Assembly (NCBI RefSeq): GCF_004193775.1
Contig: NC_041002.1
Span: forward strand, 7,799,261-7,863,260
Source of the DNA: Glycine soja
Taxonomy: Eukaryota; Streptophyta; Magnoliopsida; Fabales; Fabaceae
Direction of reading: 5' to 3'
DNA: 64,000 nt
Shown: positions 36,203 through 48,780 of the stretch, one piece after another
Layout: the number at the start of each line of letters is the position of its first letter
Position numbering within the stretch: position 1 is the first letter of the stretch
Notes under the pieces: model-generated
Database searches by the model: none
Seen by the model: only the letters and a program-made list of their open reading frames with translations
Told to the model about the DNA's origin: nothing
Program-made: the position numbers and the translations under genes

Positions 36203-38034
36203 CACGTTTTCTTACCAGGGATTCCAATGCAAAAAAAATAGTAATTAAAACTAAACTGAATAGACAAATTAAGAACAAAATTGTTGGTCATACGTTTTTA
36301 TAGTTGCTATATTTCAAGCAACAAAGAAAAAAACTCTAAGGTGTAGACTTATGAACTCTTATGTCATATGATCGAATTTAATATTTGCAATGCATCACAC
36401 TATTTTCATTCATTTTCTCCGTCCGTCTCCCATGAGTACGTGGATTCTGCTAGATTCGCTTTCAGAACAATTTCACTTTGAAACGGAAAAAATAAAACAT
36501 AATTAAAAAGAACTACGTATGGTTTTAGATACTAATTGATTAATATTGAGGATCAAATTGTTGAAAAATCTTCACTTAAAGACAGTCCTATACACTGTCA
36601 TATTTGAAAACAAACAATCATATTATATTTTTTATCTTCACCAACTCTCCGAAAACTATGACTATTAATTCATCGGATTGAATTATCCGATAAATCTAAC
36701 AATGCAAACCAAACCAATTAAAATGGTTCGGACTGATTTGATTATTTGATTCTTTTCAACTCATATTTAAACAATTTTTTAAAGGCTTAAAATAAACTTA
36801 TTATCATCTATTTGGTTATTGAATTTCTATTTTCTTAACATGAATAAATCAGATGGTTGGATAAAATATTTTTAACTTATTAATATATTTTAAACTTTAG
36901 AACTTAAACATTTCTTTTATATATTAGCCTTTATTTTTTGTTTATTTTGATTTTCTTATTATCTTATCTTGTAATACCAAGTACCTTAGTTTGATTAATT
37001 ATATAATTTATTATTATATTATGGGTAAAGAAGTTAATAATATATGAAGAAACAAATATAAAAATAAATAATTAGTCATTAAAGAATAAGTAATATTTCT
37101 ACCTTACATTTATATATATGGAATTAAATATTTATATAAAATAGAAATTAATGAAAATAAAACTTAAAAAATAAAATAATTTCTTTTTATTTATAATCTA
37201 CTGAAACGAACTAAACTAACACGACCTTATGTACAGAAAAAAATACAATGTACCAAAAAAAAAAAAAAACTAACATGATCTTAATAGGATAAGTGTGGTT
37301 TAGACTGACTAGAAAAAAAAATTAAACTCAAATCAAAATTTGAAGATAGAGAGCTCTTAGGTGCAGATGTATGAAGATGATTTTCTTGTGGCCAAGAGAC
37401 CTTAATATGAAGGCAGTGCAACTTGGCTGGGATGCTGATTGTTAGCCATTGGAGAGGATCAAGGAAGTCAATGATCAAATTCAAAAGAAGTATTGGATGC
37501 TGATTTTCTTGTTGACCAAAAGGAATTGGAATTGGATGATGCAGTTGGGGAAGAAAGTTAGATTCCAAAAGCCATAGCTAAGAGCAATTGTGTCAAACCA
37601 AAATGGAACAAAAGACGTAGTATTTTACCATGAGGGTAGTTACTTGTATGGAAAATGGTTGGATTAGATTGTTTTAGCCACTGCGACTGGTGGGTTTTTA
37701 CTGTTAAGAGAATAATAGACTCGTATCATGTGTTTGTAGCAAGCTGGTTAAAACAGAATGGATGCTATATATGTAAAAAGTTTGAGATAATGTCGATAAA
37801 AGGGTTCCATATCATATGTTCCTGAATAATTTCCTTGAAAAGGGCTTATGCTTCCCATGGAATATCTTGGTAAAAGATATGATTTCTTTAAATTTGAAAT
37901 TGAGATTTATTTGTCTATACAAAAATACTAGTAACACTTTTTTTTTATTGATTGAAATTTATTGAAAATTAAAAAAAATTATGTGTTGCAATAAATGTAT
38001 TTAATTTTTCTCTCATGATTTTAAAATTTCTAAT
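36203..38034. other. AT-rich intergenic DNA
   Basis: No gene recognised. A 95-codon minus-strand frame at 37281-37568 is not similar to anything I know. Its plus strand reads gene-like for short stretches (MKMIFLWPRD, KKYWMLIFLLTKRNW) but without consistent exon signals. Confidence 0.5.
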
Positions 38035-38882
38035 AAATTTTCTACTAATATAAAAGTGTTTAAAAGAGTGTGCTAGGAATTGTTTTCTTGTTAGCTTAAT
38101 ATCTTCTTTTCATAAGTGTTTGAGGAGGTTCTTCCCTTTGTATTTGGTTTATAAGATAAAAATATAGAGGATTGAAGTACATTTTTTTTTTTGTAAATAA
38201 AGTAGAATATAGAAATATAAGATTCACATAAAATTTATATAATTTTTTCTCTGCTTCTCTCCTCTCTCCTTTGACCAAACATAGCTTAAATGAGATAATA
38301 TCATTTTAACTGTGGTGTGGTGAGATTGTTGGACGTGATTACCTGAGGTGAAATTAGATGTGTGCATGACATCAAATTGTGTTCTGGAATTGTAATGGCC
38401 GTCTTAAGATAAAAGCTTTTTTCTTACCTCAACTATACAATTGTAACAACACAAAAACTTTTATCTCAAGGTAGAAATTTTCTACTAATATAAAAGTGTT
38501 TAAAAGAGTGTGCTAGGAATTGTTTTCTTGTTAGCTTAATATCTTCTTTTCATAAGTGTTTGAGGAGGTTCTTCCCTTTGTATTTGGTTTATAAGATAAA
38601 AATATAGAGGATTGAAGTACATTTTTTTTTTTTTGTAAATAAAGTAGAATATAGAAATATAAGATTCACATAAAATTTATATAATTTTTTCTCAGCTTCT
38701 CTCCTTTCTCCTTTAACCAAACACAGCTTAAATGAGATAATATCATTTTAACTGTGGTGTGGTGAGATTGTTGGACGTGATTACCCAAGATGGAATTAGA
38801 TGTGTGCATGACACCAAATTGTGTTCTGGAATTGTAATGACCGTCTTAAGATAAAAGCTTTTTTTTTACCTCAACTATACAA
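38035..38882 (+). repeat. 406-bp tandem duplication
   Basis: Positions 38035-38440 and 38475-38882 match nearly base for base (AAATTTTCTACTAATATAAA start, ACCTCAACTATACAA end), with 34 bp between. The second copy stops 22 bp before the left end of MULE B. No coding content. Confidence 0.92.
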
Positions 38883-38904
38883 ATCTCCATGTCTCTCCTT
38901 GTGA

Positions 38905-39167
38905 GGTTTTTTTTTACTGCACTACACCTTCTCTCTCATCTAAATACTCAATCTACACTAGTTTGGGAAAATATTCCCAAACTACACCTCTTTTTTTGCT
39001 TTATGGGAGTTAGGTTCTGCCACCCCAACTTTCCTTCTTCATCTTTTTTTTATATATAAGTTTAAATATTATTAAAATTAAATATTATATTATATAAAAT
39101 TATTTTTTTATTGATTTTAAAATTATTTATTTATTAAATTAATTTATGTAATATTATTTTATAATTT
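38905..39167 (+). repeat. Left TIR of MULE B
   Basis: About 263 bp, inverted match to 49923-50200. It contains GTTTGGGAA-AATA-TTCCCAAAC, a near-perfect palindrome at 38961-38982, a plausible protein-binding site. The right TIR has a decayed version. Confidence 0.88.
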
Positions 39168-39537
39168 AATTTTGTTATTAAGAAAATGATATTATTAAAT
39201 TTAAGTGTTTTTGTTACATTATTTAAATTATTTAAGATATTTTTTGGGTGAATATATGTTTTAAAATCTGAATTTTGTATAATAATATATTTATTTTAGT
39301 ACATATTTATTTTGTATAATAATCTGAATTTTAAAATTTTTAATTTAATTATTTTACTAAATATAATTAGTTTGTTTATGTTATTAGATTTAATTAAAAA
39401 TGATAAAACTAAAGCTTTTAACAATTTATTTATAGAAGAACATTATACTATGTTATCAATAAAATATTTAAACAATGACATTTGACTAAGGAAAAATTTA
39501 AGATGAGGATATATTAGGACAATTGTTTCTGCTATGA

Positions 39538-42253
39538 TCATGTTATCGGCAAAGTCCACATTTTTTTTCTACTTGATCGTTCATTTTCGTCTTCATCCAT
39601 CTCAGTAGGAATGTGAGTTGAAACAGGACGTCCCTTTGCAGTCCTCTTTTTCGTTGGATCAGGACCCCACAGATCTCCTTCATATTCTTGCCACATTGAT
39701 TCGTGTGGCAATAAATCAAAGGAGTTGTCGTTGATGTGCAAAATGTGTTGTAAAGTGAATCACATCGACACATAGGTCATGGGATCAACATTGACTGATT
39801 TACAGGAAGCCATGACGTGAGAATACGGTATATGTTTAGCCTGTTATTCACCACAATCACACTTTTGGGATTGCAACATTACTCTAAACCTTCCACGTGG
39901 TCTGAGTGTTTGAAGTGGGGATTGAGTCTCTTATATAATAAAAGTGTGATTGTGTCTATCAAATTCATTTATAATGTGTGTATTAGATTCTTGTTGACTG
40001 CTATTCATTGCATTGAAGACGACTTCATAATACTGTGAGCCAGATTTGATCATTGCCTGAGTTTGACGACCTCTATTAGCAAAGAGTTGTGCGGTCTTGA
40101 AATACGTCTCCTTAACCAACGATGACACCGACAAATGTCTTGTGTTTTTGAACATGGAATTAACAGACTCCGACAAATTGATAGTTATATGTCTCCAACG
40201 TTTCCCCTCATCGAAGCATTGCACCCATTTTTGTTTGGGTAATTGATCAAGCCATTCAGCTGCACTTGGCTTATTCACACGGATATCCCCAAGATGTCGC
40301 CAGTGCATCTTCTCCGTGTATGCATAACCTGTAAATATTCAATCAATCTATTATGTTATAAAATTTGATTGAAAGAAAATTTTAACGAATAAATAAAATA
40401 GATTCTCACCAGCCAACATGAGTGGTTTCTTTAAATGTTTACAATTTCAGTTACCGCGAAAAAAGTTTTGTGCAGTGTGGCGCAGGCAAAAGAAATGGGA
40501 TGTGTCTTGGACCCATAAGTTACTTGGGTTGTTGTAGGCACTTATAATTGAGGGATGACGATCTGAAATGAGAGAAATGTTAATTTGCGGAGTAACATGT
40601 CTTCTCAAATTCTTTAGAAAAAATCCCCAATCGGGAAGATATGGTTAGCTCCATCTTGTGCGGTAGCTATTAATAGTGTGCCAGTATACTTCCCGTAAAA
40701 TCATGTACCATCTACTTGTACTATGGGTTTGCAATATGCAAAACCATTAATGTATGAACCAAATGACCAAAAGACACGTTTAAACAATCTTTTGCCTGGT
40801 ACTATTTCTCCCCCCTCATACAAGGATTCTGTTTGAGCAGCGACCATAGTCTCGGGAACACAAGATTGCGAAGATCCGAAAAGTTTTGGCAGTTCGGCAT
40901 ATGATTCTTCCTAGTTTCCATGAATCATCTCGAACGCTCTTTGCTTTGTTGACCATGTCTTCTTGTAGGATGGGATATAATTCATGAACGTTTTGATGTC
41001 TGTAATCAACGTCTTGATGGAGACGGTTGAGTTTGTTTTGACAATTGGTTGGATGATCTGTGCTATGACGTGTTTGTCGAGTTGGCAATGATCTTGTCTG
41101 AGCATCATCATGAGACAAGTGTGATGACCTCTGATACTCTTGATATTCCATTTGTTATGCCTCTTTGAATTGCATGCGCCCAAGCCCCATGTACAACCAT
41201 TTTCATGTAACTTACGAAGTTTAGCCTTCTCTGGTCAGAGTAAATTGTTCTGCAATTAAAATGATTTATGATGTTGTATTCTTTGACTACTCGAATACAT
41301 TGTGCTTTCTCATCGAAGGTCATGTCAACCTCGAGTATACCGATTGGTGGTTGTACATTGTGTTGCTGATGAACAAAATGGTGTTGATCAATGTAGTGTG
41401 GTAGGTGGTCAAAGTTCAAGTCTACTGGACACCTAGGTTGGTGATATTGCAACGGAGGTGACGGAGGTGTCGTTGGTCTGCCAACACCCTCGTCATCGGT
41501 TTGGTCATCACTTTGGTGATTGATGTGATCAAAGAACTGTTGATCCTCATCCTCACTAGAATCATCCATTTTTTCATCATGAAATCGTATAATGGGATCT
41601 TCGTTAGCAATGGGATGTTCATATCAGCTTGATGTTTGCGTTTGTGGTAGTTGTGGAGGTGGCGTAAAGGGGGATGAAGGATGGTTTTATTGGTCAAAGG
41701 AAGTTTGTTGGGCATGAAAAAAAGAATCATTTTCAGATAATAGTTGTGTGTATGAAGTATACATGTCAAAGGGGTCTTGTGATTCAAGGTTGTTGTATGA
41801 AGATACTGGATTATTGAGGTCTATGTTGTTGTACGATAATTGTTGTGGAGGCGGTAGTTGTAGTTGTGGACATGAGGGTTGTGGAGATGATGGTTGTGGT
41901 TGAGGAATAAGATCAGTAACAACATAGAATTCGGTAGAATTCAATTGTGGATTCTAGACAATTGTTCCCATTGCGCCTCTGAGATCATCATTGTCGAATA
42001 GTTGTGCTGAAATAAAACGTGTCTGACCCAGATGAAATGAAATAGGGACACGAAATAACAATTGAGCAACTTGTTCAGTTGCTCGAGCAGGAAGACGATT
42101 GTTAATTTTTCGAATGAATTGTGTAAACGTCGTAGAACGACTGAAGTAAAAAAATATTGGGTTCGCAGACGTGTACATAGATACGTGAACTGGATCGTCT
42201 ACAATGTGACCATTGTGGTAAATAATGGTCGTAATTTCTTTAGGTGGAGCCAT
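39538..42253 (-). pseudogene. MULE B transposase
   Basis: Starts at ATG 42253 with an N-terminal PB1-like domain (ITTIIYHNGHIVDD, FRVPISFHLGQTRF), interrupted by TAG near 41955. A long Pro/Gln-rich linker follows (41700-41900), then an acidic SSEDEDQQFFDHINHQSDD. The MuDR-type DNA-binding part is VDMTFDEKAQCIRVVKEYNI (about 41330). The MULE DDE domain with IVQVDGT and LLIATAQDGANHIF lies at about 40640-40735 and keeps the first catalytic Asp, but a stop replaces the next Trp-type codon. WVQCFDEGKRWRHITINLSE and SVNSMFKNTRHL follow (40310-40110), and a damaged SWIM finger (CDCGE, stop, then PYSH instead of PCSH) at about 39830-39880. The C-terminus DLWGPDPTKKRTAKGRP is longer than in MULE A. 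Several stops and frameshifts: inactive. Confidence 0.88.
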
Positions 42254-42379
42254 GGTGGTGCTTATGGGATATGAGTGGAAATAGTGTGAGACTTACAAAT
42301 CGAGTTTTGTTTTGTGAGAAAGTTATTGTGTGTGATATGTTGTTGTCAATCGGTGATATTATATATAGACTAAGAAAGT

Positions 42380-42620
42380 TTATTACGAGAGTTAGATTGG
42401 AAGGTTAGGTGGGAAAGTTAGTTACGAGGGTTAGATTGGAAGGTTAGGTGGGAGAGTTAGTTACGAGGGTTAGATGGAAGGGTTAGGTGGGAGTGTTAGA
42501 TCGGAAGGTTAGGTGGGAGTGTTAGATTGGAAGGTTAGGTAAGAGAGTTAGATCGGAAGGTTAGGTGGGAGGGTTAGACAGCAAAGTTAGTTACGACAGT
42601 TAGGTGGGAGGGTTAGGTAG
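42380..42620 (-). repeat. GGTTAGGTGGGAG minisatellite in MULE B
   Basis: Roughly 20-bp units (GGAAGGTTAGGTGGGAGAGTTA and variants) follow one another for 240 bp just upstream of the transposase start. MULE A has a shorter version at 28791-28905. Confidence 0.85.
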
Positions 42621-42639
42621 GACAAGTGCATGTGAGTAA

Positions 42640-42860
42640 ATTAGTGTACACATGTGAGTGAACAGTGTGCAACCCCACACATTAATATACATGACAGACT
42701 GTTCATTTAATCATGATTGTTGACCGCAATGTTCCGCATCGCATGCCAAGGTCACATGGATTGTTCAGAAACATGTTAATGGGATAAACATACACATGTG
42801 AGTGAACAGTGTGCAACACCACACTTTAATGGGGTGTCAGTGCATGTGAGGGTTAGGTCT
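42640..42860 (-). repeat. Remnant of the 144-bp array in MULE B
   Basis: About 1.5 inverted units matching 27760-28790 (CATGTGAGTGAACAGTGTGCAA twice, at about 42650 and 42795). Confidence 0.8.
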
Positions 42861-43015
42861 GGTATTGCTCTGCATCTCTGAAATCATGCATATGTAGACT
42901 ATTATTACTGAAGTAAATTGAAAATAACAACTTCAAAACATGCAACAAATACAACTAGATAATAAAGACAGAGAAAAACTTCAACGTAATACAACAACAA
43001 AATATGTTAAACTAT

Positions 43016-43441
43016 TCATTCTAATTTCAGAGTATTCTCCAGCTTCTGCTCCATGTCGGCCCAACTTAGGTCATTAACTTGAGTAGGTGATAATGAATTA
43101 TGAACATCAACTTTAAGTTCCATACATATTACACTTGTCATATTGAGAATTGTATGAAGCATGCACAAGACACCTTCTTCGTCAATAATTTGAATTGCCC
43201 TATATTGAACTTCACCATTGAATTGATATACATGACAACGATACCAAAGGGCATTAATTATAGGCATAATACCATTTTCTGTAATTGATAATTGTATTGA
43301 AGTGATTATATTTGGCAGCGTCATTGTTGGATTCAAGAGTAACGACTTTGTCTTGTCACCTCTGAAAATTGCATTTGCACTTGAACTTTGAATGATTTCA
43401 CCATTGATATAAACGTATGCACAAATAGGCTCTGACCTCAT
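43016..43441 (-). CDS. MULE B one-domain PB1-like protein
   Basis: An intact 141-codon frame from ATG 43441 (MRSEPICAYVYINGEIIQSS) to a stop at 43016. Order of elements: VYINGEI strand, RGDKTKSLLL, NPTMTLPNIITSIQLSI helix, ALWYRCHVYQFNGEVQYRAI strand pair, a helical EGVLCMLHTILNM, and a charged C-terminus ending MEQKLENTLKLE. Its pattern (NGxI ... FRxxxxG ... YRxPxxxxGxxxYxxxxIxDxxxVxxMxxxxxxxxSxxxMEL) recurs in the transposase N-terminus and in 47696-48208 and 48781-49579. No known family name can be given with certainty; PB1-like is my reading of the pattern. It is the only gene of either MULE still open from start to stop with its own start codon in place. Confidence 0.65.
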   Translation of the reverse strand: MRSEPICAYVYINGEIIQSSSANAIFRGDKTKSLLLNPTMTLPNIITSIQLSITENGIMPIINALWYRCHVYQFNGEVQYRAIQIIDEEGVLCMLHTILNMTSVICMELKVDVHNSLSPTQVNDLSWADMEQKLENTLKLE

Positions 43442-43549
43442 TGCTAGCCCTCTGTGTTTTCTCTCACAATTTGATTAGACGCAACTGTGCAAAGTATTGG
43501 GTGACATAGTAGGTTTATATATGCAATCAATCATGGGTCCATGGTTTAT

Positions 43550-44135
43550 GTGAATTAGAATCTCGATGCGTCACAGTACCACAGTCATGTTAACGTGCTT
43601 TGGAATCTCGAGGCCTTACAACGAGACAAATTATAAATGTGGTTTGGAATCTCGAGGCATTACAATTACATTAAGTGTAATGTTGAGGCCATACGAAATG
43701 TTGAGAATGAAGGTAATGCAGTTAACGTATGCATGCGGGTGAATAGTGTGCATGAAAATGTCATTGGTTCACGTGCATTAGAATCTTGATGCGTGATAGT
43801 ACCACAGTTGTTGTTAATGTGCTTTGAAATCTCGAGGCCTTACAACAAGACATTATAAATGTGCTTTGGAATCTCGAGGCGTTATAGTTACCTTAAGTGT
43901 AATGTTGAGGACATGCGAATTATTGAGAACCAAGTTAATGGCGTTAATGTACGCATGCTGGTGAATAGTGTGCACGAAAATGTCATTGATTCACGTGAAT
44001 TAGAATCTCGATGCATCACAGTACCACAATCATGTTAACGTGCTTTGGAATCCCGAGACCTTACAATGAGACAAATTATAAATGTGCTTTGGAATCTCGA
44101 GCCATTACAGTTACCTTAAGTGTATTTGTGCTTGC
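43550..44135. repeat. 222-bp x ~2.6 tandem array in the divergent promoter of MULE B
   Basis: GAATTAGAATCTCGATGCGT-type motifs recur at 43551, 43774 and 43996. Each unit holds GTGCTTTGGAATCTCGAGGC twice and CACGTG once. It lies between the PB1-like gene (minus) and the PMD gene (plus). MULE A has about one unit in the same spacer. Confidence 0.85.
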
Positions 44136-44254
44136 AAAACTGAACACAATTTAAATGATAAATAGATGAAAGGCGCATGTCAATACCATATTTGCATCAC
44201 TCAACTTCAAATTTTATATCATTTGTATTCGATTTACCATTTGACATCATTTTC

Positions 44255-46084
44255 ATGGATCATAAACCTCTATTGCATCATCAACACGTTCATCGTTCAC
44301 ATACTACGATTAATGAGTTAATCACTTCCTATTACCATATAATACCTAAACCAGAATCACAAATTATACCATTATTATCGTGTACCGGGTTCCAACATAT
44401 TGCCCTAATCAAACAGTGTAAAATTGATCCTGCATTGATCACTGCATTGGTTGAACAATGGAGGCCTGAAACACATACCTTTCACCGGCCATGGGGAGAG
44501 TGCATCATCACACTCAAAGATGTTGCACTTCATCTAGGCATTAGAGTCGATGGTCGTGTTGTGGCTGGACCTAGCTTCTTACATTGGGATGAGTTATGCA
44601 AGAAGTTACTAGGGGAAGTCCCTCCCAAAAATGCACGTAAAGGAGCCGCACTGAAGCTGACATGGTTGCTAAGCATGTTGCTCGCACCATTGCCCGAAGA
44701 ACCAACATCGCACCAACTACAATGTAGGTGTAGAGCTTACATAATGTACATGATTGGCGGTGCTTTAATTCCTGATAAATCTGGAAATAGATTTCATTTA
44801 ATGTATTTGAACCTATTACATGATTTGAACAACACAAAAAAATATAGTTCGGGTTGTTTAGCAAACCTGTATAGAGAACTATGTCGAGCATCATCGGAGG
44901 TTGGTAAATCTATGGGTGGTTGTGTCATACTATTGCTGTCATGGGCTTGGTACCGCATGCCTTTTATTGCACCAAGAGTCCCACGACCCGAAACAACTTT
45001 TCCACTGGCTAAAAGGTTATTTACATATAGCGAAATGTAAATTTTTTTATGTCAATGACGTGTATTATAACATTACAATAAATACTGATTTTGTATGTTT
45101 TACATTTCAGATGGAGTGGTGGTAGATTAGAATATAGGGCCACACCTCATGGTGACTTGGTCGAATATAGGTCTCGTATAGATCATATGGAGAGCCATGA
45201 GGTATAATACTATCATGATCTGCACCTTAAATATGTACATACATACTAACATGTTGCCTTGTTGGCATATATTTCAATTTTCTTGGGTCCCATGAGGATT
45301 TGAAGAACATCTACCCAGATGTGAATATAGAGACATGGAGATTTGGTTTGCATGTACTGCAATTATTTGTTTCTCGATTGTCGAATGGCATCAAACAAAT
45401 CTGATGAAGCTACAGTTTGGACTACAACAAGATATCCATGTTGATCCCATGAATCTTGATCTACTTCACCAAATTGACATGCGAGGCTATCATTACACTG
45501 ATTGGATGGAATACCATGCAGAGTGGATTAATATATGGAAAAACAAACACAATGATGTTTTAGCTGGGCAATGGGTTGAAGAAATAGTGACACATACACC
45601 AGCGTACATGGAATGGTATAGGAAAAACACTACTTTGTTCTTGTCTGTTGTACAACAACTACATGATCCACGCACAACAATTACCCATAATGTTGTAGGG
45701 TCAGGTGTTGAACAAACACATTTTGAAATTCCACATCCTCAGTCAATGTATTCTACTCCTTCACCTGTTCATCAAACTTTTGGGCACACTGGAGAGTTAG
45801 TCACCGCAACCACCTATGAATAGATGACCGATTTATTTGGCATCGATTTCAATACACCAAATTCAGCATCATCATATTTAGCTACTTTACAACAGTTCGA
45901 TGCACCACATTCGTTTGGAGAACAAGGTCAAAGTTCTTCAGCTGCAACAACCAACATTGAAAATACTAACATAGAACAACAACATCATCGTGACGTAGGA
46001 GAACCACTCATACTGGAAAGAAGAAATCCGCGACGTAATCGGCGTCCACCACCTTATGGGACTGGTCATCGTCTTGGTCATTGA
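44255..46084 (+). pseudogene. MULE B plant mobile domain (PMD) protein
   Basis: ATG 44255 is preferred over an in-frame ATG at 44177 because the MULE A copy begins at the same place (MDHKPLLHHQHVHRS / MTHKPLLRHQHIHHS). Exon 1 runs to 45036 (phase 2), a 74-bp intron (GTAAAT...TTTCAG) follows, exon 2 is 45111-45201, and the third part runs from about 45277 to the stop at 46084. PMD landmarks: GFQHIALIKQC, WRPETHTFHRPWGECIITL, DVALHLGIRVDGRVVAG, AYIMYMIGGALIPDKSG, GRLEYRATPHGDLVEYRSRI, IWFACTAIICFSIVEWHQT, DWMEYHAEWINIW. The tail is Gln/Ser-rich with RRNRRPPPYGTGHR. Small indels at about 45280-45325 and a TAG at 45821-45823 (TGG in MULE A) break it. PMD proteins are nuclear in known hosts; a role here in transposition or anti-silencing is speculation. 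Confidence 0.82.
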
Positions 46085-46117
46085 AGTATAAAATGTTGTG
46101 ATAATGGGGTCAAATAT

Positions 46118-46990
46118 GTTTAAGTACCATGGAATAACACCTCAAAATAGAAGCACAAAATAAAAAAAAAAACTATGATTTAAACCCTTACAACTATGGT
46201 TAAGTACCCATGTTCTGCATTTTTTTTTAAAATTATGTCGAACACATTAATGATATTTGTGACTCGCTTTTTCTATGTTTTGAACGTCAAAGAATCCAAA
46301 AAAAAATTACATTGTGCACCAGTTCCATGGAATAACACCTCAAAATACAAGCACAAAATAAAAAAAAAACTATGATTTGAACCCTTGCAACTATGGTTAA
46401 GTACCCATGTTCTGCATTTTTTTAAAATTATGTTGAACACATTAATGATATTTGTGACTCGCTTTTTCTAGGGTTTGAATGTCATAGAATCCAAAAAAAA
46501 TTATATCGTGCACCAGTTTCATGGAATAACACCTCAAAATACAAGCACAAAATAAAAAAAAAAAACTATGATTTGAACCCTTACAACTATGGTTAAGTAC
46601 CCATGTTCTGCTTTTTTAAAAAATTATGTCGAACACATTAGTGATATTTGTGACTCGCTTTTTCTATGGTTTGAATGTCATAGAATCCAAAAACAAATTA
46701 TATTGTGCACCAATTCCATGGAATAACACCTCAAAATACAAGCACAAAATAAAAAAAAAATTATGATTTGAACCCTTGCAACTATGGTGAAATACCAATG
46801 TTCTGCATTTTTTTAAAATTATGTCGAACACATTAATGATATTTGTGACTTGCTTTTTCTATGGTTTGAATGTCAAAGAATAAAAAAAAATATCGTGCAC
46901 CAGTTCCATGGGATATCAGTTCAAAATACAAACACAAAATAAAAAAAAAACTACGATTTTGGACACTTTTTTCATGATAATAACGTAAAA
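46118..46990 (+). repeat. Tandem array, about 195 bp x 4.5, in MULE B
   Basis: CCATGGAATAACACCTCAAAA recurs with starts at 46127, 46325, 46519, 46716 and 46906. Each unit contains an A8-10 run, TTTGAACCCTT(A/G)CAACTATGG, ATGTTCTGC and TTTGTGACTCGC. It directly follows the PMD stop codon. In MULE A this interval is replaced by the LTR-like block 18235-19230. Confidence 0.92.
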
Positions 46991-47039
46991 AAATCCAAAA
47001 AAAAATATTCGTAACACACTCTGCAGTTTGCACAAATCA

Positions 47040-47540
47040 GTTTTTTTTTACTCCGGAATTATAATGGACTTCTGCTTCATCAATTACCAGGGATAAATCA
47101 CAGTCGAAATTGACAACACTCAACAATTTGCACACGTCTCTAAAAAAAATAAATGTCGCACCAGTAAAACTGACATGACATGGACAACTATATTTTTTTC
47201 ACTTTGATAATTATAATGGACTTCTACTCCATCAATTACCAGAGATAAATCACAGTCAAAATTGACAACACTTGGCAATTTGCACACATCTCTAAAAAAA
47301 TAAATGTCTCACCAGTAAAATTGACATGACATGGACAACTCAATTTTTTTCACTCTGATAATTATAATGGACTTCTGCTCCATCAATTACTAGGGATAAA
47401 TCACAATCGAAATTGACTACACTCAGCAATTTGCACACATCTCTAAAAAATTAATGTCGCACCAGTAAAACTGATATGACATGGACAACTCGGTTTTTTT
47501 TCACTCATTTGTTTTTTTCACTCTGCAATTTGCACATTAT
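47040..47540 (+). repeat. Tandem array, about 151 bp x 3.3, in MULE B
   Basis: ATAATGGACTTCT(G/A)CT starts at 47061, 47213 and 47364. Shared blocks are GGGATAAATCACA, AAATTGACAACACT, CAATTTGCACAC and GCACCAGTAAAACTGACATGACATGG, split here for length. Further diverged units lie at 48360-48640 between the last two genes. Counterpart of 16775-17540. Confidence 0.9.
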
Positions 47541-47695
47541 GGACCCTTGTAAATATGCTTTAAGTGTTCATTTACTCGTTCATCTAAATGCACAGTTAAC
47601 TAGTGACTCACCTAACTATAACCAAATTCTATAAATACCACTACAAATGAAGACATTCGTAACAATTTCAAATTTTTATCTCAATCCCTACCACA

Positions 47696-48208
47696 ATGTG
47701 CCACCCAACTGCATATGTTTGTGTTTACTACGACGGTCAAATTTGCAATACTAATGAGGGCACCACCTTCGTTAGTAACAACACAAAAACATTCATGGTC
47801 AACAAGGTCATAACCTTTACACAATTGCTTGAACTTGTTCACCAAAAACTAAACATTGACCCACAACAACATATCCAACATCTCCATTTTCGGTGCCCTA
47901 TATTTGAGTCAGGACAATGTTATATGTACACATCTTTTATTTTACAAGATGATGCTGATGTTTGACAAATGTTCAACATTTTTTACAACAATCCATTACT
48001 ACCATTTGTGGAGTTATTTGCCATAATCTGTCACAATAATAACCCACCAGGCAACCAGCATGGCTCAACCTCTAATCTTGTGAACTTATCAGATGAATAC
48101 GAGACTTGTTGGGTCAAAAATCATGATAATGATATTGACTCCTCTTCCGGGCCTGAAGGAAGTAACCTGTCTCCATCCCACGAAACAATATTCAAACGGG
48201 ATAGGTAA
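47696..48208 (+). pseudogene. MULE B one-domain PB1-like protein with acidic tail
   Basis: ATG 47696: MCHPTAYVCVYYDGQICNTN, GTTFVSNNTKTFMVNKVITF, LLELVHQKLNI, HLHFRCPIFESGQCYMYTSF, ILQDDADV, then TGA at 47963-47965 and, still in frame, QMFNIFYNNPLLPFVELFAI and an Asp/Ser-rich tail ending HETIFKRDR. The MULE A copy has Gln at the stop position, so this is a simple nonsense change in an otherwise open 170-codon gene. The domain pattern is the one shared by the four PB1-like members. Function unknown; the acidic tail could serve protein-protein contact (inference). Confidence 0.72.
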
Positions 48209-48780
48209 TCTACAGATCATTCATGTCTAAGTTGTTTCTTCTTTGAGATTTTCATGTAATGTCTTATGTCCGTCTTCAGTTATCACTTTACGTATTGAAA
48301 TAATTTTTCCTTTAAATTTAAATTAGCAATTTTCAGTTTACCCACTTTTACTGTAGTAGTTGACATGGTAACATACCTGTCAAAATTCACAATACTTTGC
48401 AATTTACACTAGACTGTTTCTAAAAATTAAATGTCTCATCGACATAACTGACATGAAATGGACGTCTGCAACTTTAATTACAAGGAAGGGAAAAATCACA
48501 GTCCAAATTGGCAACACTCTGCAATTTGCACACGTCTCTAAAAATTAAATGTCTCGCCTGCAAAACTAACATGAAATGGACAACTCATAATCTCTTTTTT
48601 CACTCTGAAATTATAATGGAAGTCTGCTACATCAATTACAAGTGAAAAAGAAACATTGAATTCCAATACACATCAACGTGACAAAATATTCATACAACTA
48701 TAAATAACACAACACACACATAATACAAACGCACAATCTCACACAACATACTCTCATAAACCAAATTCAATCTTATTACT

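Noticed and set aside
37281..37568. 95-codon minus-strand frame as a gene
   Set aside because: Pro/His/Leu-rich low-information sequence; neither strand matches a known family and exon signals are inconsistent.
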